Positions 59,292-64,000 of a DNA stretch of 64,000 nt are shown in pieces (the first letter of the stretch is position 1; every line of letters begins with the position of its first letter). A model generated the notes under the pieces. The model was not told the DNA's origin, did no database searches, and worked only from the letters and a program-made list of their open reading frames with translations. Source of the DNA: JBDHWG01 sp039810085 (GTDB taxonomy: Bacteria; Chloroflexota; Anaerolineae; Epilineales; JAHCIE01); contig JBDHWG010000026.1 of the NCBI GenBank assembly GCA_039810085.1, forward strand, positions 1 through 64,000. Reading direction: 5' to 3'. The translations under genes were made by a program, and so were the position numbers.

Positions 59292-59318
59292 CCCCCTCTC
59301 CCCGTGTGGGAGAGGGGG
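59292..59318. repeat. GC-rich inverted repeat between convergent genes
   Basis: CCCCCTCTCCC (59292-59302) and GGGAGAGGGGG (59308-59318) form an 11-pair stem with loop CGTGT. It lies between two terminators. Confidence 0.6.
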
Positions 59319-59335
59319 CCAGGGGGTGAGGGACG

Positions 59336-59368
59336 AAAAAGTGGGGGCAGGCTTGCGCCTGCCCCCAC
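59336..59368 (-). terminator. Rho-independent terminator of the modular secreted protein gene
   Basis: On the minus strand a 12-pair stem (59368-59357 with 59352-59341, loop GCAA) is followed by TTTTT (59340-59336), about 50 bases after the stop at 59417. Confidence 0.85.
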
Positions 59369-59416
59369 ACCACACACTGTTCAGTTGTCCGTCAACCACT
59401 CACCGTGGATTCTCGA

Positions 59417-62122
59417 TTAAGGCTCCATCGGCGGCGGGAGCGGCTGGGCCAGGTTGCCGGCGACGCCAGGGAAGACAAACGGCGCGACGGGGGCGAAGAT
59501 GTACTTCTCGCCAGGAACCGTCGGGCGCACGCCGTCCAGCACCACGTTCGCGCCGCTGCCCGCGAGGATCTTCACCTCGTAGGTCAGGCACGGGTTGAGG
59601 TTGCTGAAGCGGAAGAAGCCCTCGGTGTTCGTCGTCACCGTGCTCAGAACTGTGCCCGGCTGGTTGGCGGCCGTCGGCGCCAGCCACAGCTGGAGGGTCG
59701 CCCCACCCAGCGGGTTCAGCGGCGCGCTCGGCCAGTTGTCAGCGCCAGGGACGTAGCCCGGCAGCGGGGTCGAGGCGAAGGCCGGCGGGCCTGTCACCAC
59801 GTAGCCCTCGATGACGCCCAGCGGCGGGGTCACGTTGACGACGTAGGGCAGAACCGGCACGCCACCCGCCGCGCCACTCTGGCACGGAACCAGGATAACG
59901 GTGTCGATGGCCGGGATGTCGACCGTACCCACCACGCCACGGATCGTCGTCGGAGCATCGTACGGGCCGACGCCGCCGGTGGTCGGGTCGAACTCACCGA
60001 TGCGCACCCGATAGCGGTGACCGCTGATGATGCCGTTCGGCTGAGCGCCAGCGGGCGCCGTGTTCGGGAGCACCTGGATGATGCCGTTGCCCGTGGCGGG
60101 GTCGAGGACGACTGGGCCGATGAAGACCGGCGGGAGGTTGGGGTACTCTTCGTCGGTGACGATGGCGTCAGCGCCGACGTACGCGCCGCAGACGGTGATG
60201 AGCAGGGTCGTCGGGGCGCAGGAGGTCGGGACGCCCGGGCACTGCGGGGTGTAGCCCTCGAAGTCGAAGCCCGGCGGCACCGGGAAGCCTTCGCTCGCCG
60301 AGGTCACGTCGCCGGCCATCGGAGCGCCACCGGGAACGGTGCGCTCGACCTTGACCGCCGCCAGACCCACGACGTTGCGCAGCAGGATCGGCAGCTGCGG
60401 GTTGTCAGGGCCAAGGAGCGGGATGCCGGTGATGACGTCATGCTCCCAGTACACCGCCGAGATCACCGCCGAACCCACGAACCCGGTCTGGATCCAGTTC
60501 CAGTTGTCCAGGTTGATGTACTCGACCTGCTTCTCGTTCAGCTTCTCGCACACGTAGTCAATCAGACCGTTCTGGTCGTACACGTACAGCACGAAGTCCG
60601 TGAAGCCCGGCTTCGGCACCAGGTTCTGGATCGCAATGTCCGTCACCATGCCGTAGCTGTTGCCGCGCTTCATGAACGACGGGATGGCGATGACCGCCAC
60701 GCCGCCCTGCAGGCCGTTGGTCGCGCCCGCGCCGATCTGCCACACGTACCCCTGATCCTCGGGGAACAGGTTGTACGCCGCAGCGTTCATCGGCCGCGTG
60801 CCGCCACCGAACTGGATCAGTTCAGCCACAGCCGCAATGGGCACCGCGTTCACCGCTGGGTCCCCAGGCGACTCCCACGCCTGGCTCTCCACACGCACCG
60901 CGCCCACGTACTGCCCAGGCAGGTTGCCCACCAACTGCAGCGGGAACTCCGTCTCGCCGCGCGGGCAGATCCAGTCCACCAACGTCGTGATGATGTCGCC
61001 GCTCTGGTCGACGAAGTACACCTTCACCTTCGCCGCCACGATGCTGCTCATGTTCTGCACGTGGATGACCGTCTGCCAACCGTTGTTCTCACGGTAGATC
61101 AGCGGACCGTAGGCGACCTGCGAGCCACCACCACTGCTGAGACACTGGCCGTTGAACACGTAGCACAGCTCAGCCGCGACGCCGTTGTAGCTCATCAGGA
61201 CGTCGCTGCCAATCTGATCCACCACGATGCCCAAAGGCTGCGAGCCGCGAATCCACACGCTACCCGTGAAGCCCGGATCCACACAGTTGGTCACGTTGAA
61301 CTGCGCCGTGTAGCCAGGCGACACCTGCGGCACCGAGCAGATCTTCGCCCGCAGACAGCTGTCTCGATCCTTGAACCACAACTCGATGCTCGTGCACTCC
61401 GTGCCGCTGTTCTGGATGTAAATCCACGAACTCCAGCCGTTGTAGCCCGAGTACACCACCGGCGCGTAGTACGCAAACCCGCCAAAGATTGGGTCGTAGC
61501 GCCCTTCCTGCATCGCGCTGATGCCGCTGTAAGCGCCCGTCATGATCGCCGTCGGCGTCGTGTTGCCCGGCATCTTGCGAACGACTTCGACCGCGATGGG
61601 CTGGCCGCCGAACGGGTTCCACCCGAACGGGAAGTAGCCCGGCGTCGGCACGACGCTCGGCCACCCTTCCGGCCACGTCCGCGTGTTGAGCACCGTCGTC
61701 CACTGCTCACAGCGCCAGTAGTCGTTGCCCTGGTTGGGGAACGGGTTGTAGCTGATCGCAATCGCGCTCTTCGCCGTCGCCGGCAGCTGGCCGTTCGTCC
61801 ACACCCAGCTCGTGCCTGGCTTCAGCAGACCCGTACACTCGATCTTGAACGGGTTCGCCGCCTGGGGCTGGCAGAAGCCCGTGCTCTCCGAGAACAGCAG
61901 GAGAGCGATCTTTGTCCACGTCGAGCCGACGTTCTGGGCCTCGATGACCCAGTCGACGCCCGACCGGGTGTTGCCAATGTAACCGAGCACCGGCAGCTGG
62001 ACATAGTTGCCGGGGGTCGGGTTGGCGCTAGCCACGCTGCCGTTGTCGGCGAGCGCGACGCCTAGCGCGAGACCCAGTGCGAGGGCCAGCGCCAGGACAG
62101 CGATGACGAGAATTCGTCTCAT
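59417..62122 (-). CDS. Large secreted protein with four related beta-rich modules and a carboxypeptidase-regulatory-like end
   Basis: Secreted protein of 901 residues with signal peptide MRRILVIAVLALALALGLAL ending near VALA. Four related modules of roughly 100 residues begin with an x-I/V-x-x-Q-N pattern: WVIEAQNVGSTWTKIALLLF, WIYIQNSGTECTSIELWFKD, VIHVQNMSSIVAAKVKVYFV and DIAIQNLVPKPGFTDFVLYV. A Pro-rich region with paired cysteines follows, then a C-terminal CNA_B/CarboxypepD_reg-like unit (TNTEGFFRFSNLNPCLTYEV). Probably a surface-layer or envelope protein. No catalytic motif was seen. ATG 62122 follows GGGAGGTTAGACACA, and it has its own terminator. It faces the microprotein genes. Confidence 0.8.
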   Translation of the reverse strand: MRRILVIAVLALALALGLALGVALADNGSVASANPTPGNYVQLPVLGYIGNTRSGVDWVIEAQNVGSTWTKIALLLFSESTGFCQPQAANPFKIECTGLLKPGTSWVWTNGQLPATAKSAIAISYNPFPNQGNDYWRCEQWTTVLNTRTWPEGWPSVVPTPGYFPFGWNPFGGQPIAVEVVRKMPGNTTPTAIMTGAYSGISAMQEGRYDPIFGGFAYYAPVVYSGYNGWSSWIYIQNSGTECTSIELWFKDRDSCLRAKICSVPQVSPGYTAQFNVTNCVDPGFTGSVWIRGSQPLGIVVDQIGSDVLMSYNGVAAELCYVFNGQCLSSGGGSQVAYGPLIYRENNGWQTVIHVQNMSSIVAAKVKVYFVDQSGDIITTLVDWICPRGETEFPLQLVGNLPGQYVGAVRVESQAWESPGDPAVNAVPIAAVAELIQFGGGTRPMNAAAYNLFPEDQGYVWQIGAGATNGLQGGVAVIAIPSFMKRGNSYGMVTDIAIQNLVPKPGFTDFVLYVYDQNGLIDYVCEKLNEKQVEYINLDNWNWIQTGFVGSAVISAVYWEHDVITGIPLLGPDNPQLPILLRNVVGLAAVKVERTVPGGAPMAGDVTSASEGFPVPPGFDFEGYTPQCPGVPTSCAPTTLLITVCGAYVGADAIVTDEEYPNLPPVFIGPVVLDPATGNGIIQVLPNTAPAGAQPNGIISGHRYRVRIGEFDPTTGGVGPYDAPTTIRGVVGTVDIPAIDTVILVPCQSGAAGGVPVLPYVVNVTPPLGVIEGYVVTGPPAFASTPLPGYVPGADNWPSAPLNPLGGATLQLWLAPTAANQPGTVLSTVTTNTEGFFRFSNLNPCLTYEVKILAGSGANVVLDGVRPTVPGEKYIFAPVAPFVFPGVAGNLAQPLPPPMEP

Positions 62123-62350
62123 TGTGTCTAACCTCCCTGTTGATGCGTAACCACTACAAAGCATGGTAGAGCGGGTGGCCTCTCAGTTCCACGCGCTCCG
62201 CGGCGACAGAAGAAATGCTGTGGCAGTATGCACCTCCTTCATGTGGCGGCATGACTTCACCGCGTTCTCCTAGCATTAGAAACGTTGAGGGGGTACGAAG
62301 GATACGGCTTCCGGGGAGATTTTCTTAAAATTGCCTAAATTGCCGCTCAT

Positions 62351-63988
62351 CTACGGCTTTTTCGCGGCTGGCGCTGTGTAAGCGGCGAACCCGGGAGCCG
62401 CGTAGACCGTCGGCGTCAGGCTGAACTCGCCGACAAGTTGGGCATACGTCTCCGGACCGAGAATGACGAACATCGGCGCGTCGCTGAACGCCAGGAAGTG
62501 GCGTATCTTGTCGATCTTGATCCCGCTGTAGTCGACGCCATCGACCGCCATGAGGTAGTCCAGGGCGGCGTACGTGTCACCGCCGCCGCTCAACTTGTAG
62601 TCGGCGGCGCTCTTGTCCAGGATGACCATGTTCCCGGCCGCCGCGGCGGCTTTGGCAGCCGCCGCCATCTGCACCATCGGCGCGTTCGTCAATCCCTGCT
62701 CCTGGCTCGTGCGGTAGTAGCTTGCCAATCCCAGGAGGGGGACGACCACCATAAGCCCGATTATCAGGCTGAGCGCGAGGTGCGCCGCCGTTCGCCCTCC
62801 CACCCTCGGTCCCGCCCCCGTCCATAGCCAGGACGAGGCGAGGCCGACCGCGATGTAGAGCAACGGGAACAGCGGGCTGAGGTAGCGCAGGTCGAAGACA
62901 GCGGTGTGCTCGCGCCCGATGGTGAACGTGCTGCTCGCCGCGCCCATCAGAAGCGCACCCGATAAGAAGGTGAGCGGCAGGATAGACGTCATCCGCCGCG
63001 CCGCCATCCAGCCCAGGGCAGCGAGCGCCGCTACGCCGAAAACAAGCGTCCAAACCGAGACGAATGGGGCGGCAGAGCCGTCGAGGGGAGCAAACGACCC
63101 CGACAGGCCGCGCCCAATGAGCAGGCCCACGGCGGCGACGCGACCAATCAGCTCCGGCGGGTCTGCCAGGTCGAAGCGGTGCTGGGGCGCGGCGGCATGG
63201 CTGATGGCGTTGCCGCCGCTCTGCCCCAGGGCGACAATCATGTTGCCATACCCCAGGATGAAGGCGATGACGCCGAGCCGGGGCCACGGCGTCCGCAGCC
63301 AGCCGCGCACCTCCGGTTGGAGGAGCAGCCACACCAGGACGCCGGGCAGGAGGGTTATCACCAGCGGGTGCGTCTGTAGCGCCAACGCCCACGCGAAGCC
63401 AGCCGCCGCGAGCCACGGCGGCCGACGGCTCGCCACCGCCGCCCAGGTGATGCCGAGCGCGGCGGTACAGTACAGGGCGGACGAAGAATTAGCCCACGGG
63501 ACATGGCTGGTAATCAGGGTCAGAGGGAAGGCGGCGGCGGTCAGGCTGCCGGCGACGATGGCGGCGACGGCGGCGGCAGTGGCGCTGGCAGCGCGGCTGT
63601 TCCCTATCCCGCGCCGCGCCATGCCCCACGCCAGCCACGCGGTTAACGCGCACAGTAGCGCGCCCAGCACCGCCACCATGCCCCGACCGGCCAGGAAACT
63701 CGGGCCAAACACGCGCATCAGCGCCGCCCACGTGTAGGCGGAGACCACGCCGATATAGTCCGGCTTGCCGGTCAGCGGCAGCATCTCGCCCCTGGCAATC
63801 CGCAGCGCCCACCATCCTTCGCCCGTCTCATCCGTCATGCGCGGGATGTCGAGCAGATAGGGCCACCGCACCGCCAGCGCGCCCACGAACACCCCGACGG
63901 CGATGCCGACGCGGAGCAGGGTCGCGTGGGCGGCCAGCCGAGGTACGTGGCGGGCGGATTCGGACGCAGTGACAGGTGGGGCAGTCAT
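62351..63988 (-). CDS. GT39/ArnT-like polytopic membrane glycosyltransferase
   Basis: Membrane protein of about 545 residues with some eleven or twelve hydrophobic segments. The first extracytoplasmic loop carries acidic residues (WPYLLDIPRMTDETGEGWWA), as in dolichol- or polyprenyl-phosphate-sugar-dependent GT-C enzymes. A soluble C-terminal domain (about 440-545) follows the last helix. Such proteins move sugars from lipid carriers to proteins or lipids outside the membrane. The Thr-rich stalks encoded nearby are possible acceptors, which is speculation. ATG 63988 was chosen. GTG 63994 is possible, and the upstream region is cut by the window edge. Confidence 0.75.
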   Translation of the reverse strand: MTAPPVTASESARHVPRLAAHATLLRVGIAVGVFVGALAVRWPYLLDIPRMTDETGEGWWALRIARGEMLPLTGKPDYIGVVSAYTWAALMRVFGPSFLAGRGMVAVLGALLCALTAWLAWGMARRGIGNSRAASATAAAVAAIVAGSLTAAAFPLTLITSHVPWANSSSALYCTAALGITWAAVASRRPPWLAAAGFAWALALQTHPLVITLLPGVLVWLLLQPEVRGWLRTPWPRLGVIAFILGYGNMIVALGQSGGNAISHAAAPQHRFDLADPPELIGRVAAVGLLIGRGLSGSFAPLDGSAAPFVSVWTLVFGVAALAALGWMAARRMTSILPLTFLSGALLMGAASSTFTIGREHTAVFDLRYLSPLFPLLYIAVGLASSWLWTGAGPRVGGRTAAHLALSLIIGLMVVVPLLGLASYYRTSQEQGLTNAPMVQMAAAAKAAAAAGNMVILDKSAADYKLSGGGDTYAALDYLMAVDGVDYSGIKIDKIRHFLAFSDAPMFVILGPETYAQLVGEFSLTPTVYAAPGFAAYTAPAAKKP

Positions 63989-64000
63989 GATCACCGGGAT

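Overview
This 64 kb window is GC-rich bacterial DNA and most probably belongs to a member of the Chloroflexota. The grounds are indirect: lipoproteins with long Ala/Pro linkers after the lipobox, a GTP-type PEP carboxykinase, very large secreted proteins built from beta-helix, FG-GAP and Thr-Pro modules, and C-termini ending in an FLPLL motif. Protein families were recognised by eye and no database search was run. No rRNA, tRNA, CRISPR array or complete insertion sequence was found.

Layout. 1-10243: a sugar catabolism and uptake locus. An iclR regulator gene is the first gene of a leftward operon (enolase-superfamily dehydratase, polyol-type SDR, AldA-like lactaldehyde dehydrogenase). Facing it is a rightward ribose/xylose-type ABC operon (lipoprotein, double ATPase, two permeases). 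Matching 15-bp palindromes lie just downstream of the -10 region of both divergent promoters. 10348-18197: a DsbA-like thiol oxidoreductase with an in-frame TGA at its first redox cysteine, small antitoxin-like genes, a RibD-like reductase, a broken TrmB-like regulator, GTP-PEPCK, a membrane SRPBCC-like protein, an AbrB/PIN toxin-antitoxin pair and a TetR regulator with two HTH domains. 18190-23207: an HlyD/ABC-2 type exporter. 23284-30283: a GH13 glycosidase, a divergent phosphofructokinase homologue, a MacB/FtsX-type ABC pair and an NTF2-like protein. 30522-32277: an SfiI-like restriction-modification system of visibly lower GC. 32323-36991: UbiD decarboxylase, an AbrB protein, a DCC-family protein with TGA at both redox cysteines, an unknown conserved protein and a class II photolyase. 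37331-51153: three giant paralogous surface proteins made from shuffled modules. 51737-57940: 2-oxoglutarate dehydrogenase E2 and E1 and an ABC exporter. 58190-59220: four tiny paralogous secreted peptides. 59417-63988: a repeat-containing secreted protein and a GT39-like membrane protein.

The most interesting signals are two candidate selenoprotein genes. All three in-frame TGA codons I found in otherwise intact genes coincide with redox cysteines. Each gene carries a downstream hairpin with the same CGUG-type five-base loop at bacterial-SECIS distance. One gene would have a UxxU site. The second is the cluster of four microproteins sharing C-x-W-x-Y-x-x-G-x-W-x-Y-x-C, which I do not recognise. 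Dispersed REP-like repeats of about 115-125 bp occur at five intergenic loci, and a fragment forms the end of iclR.
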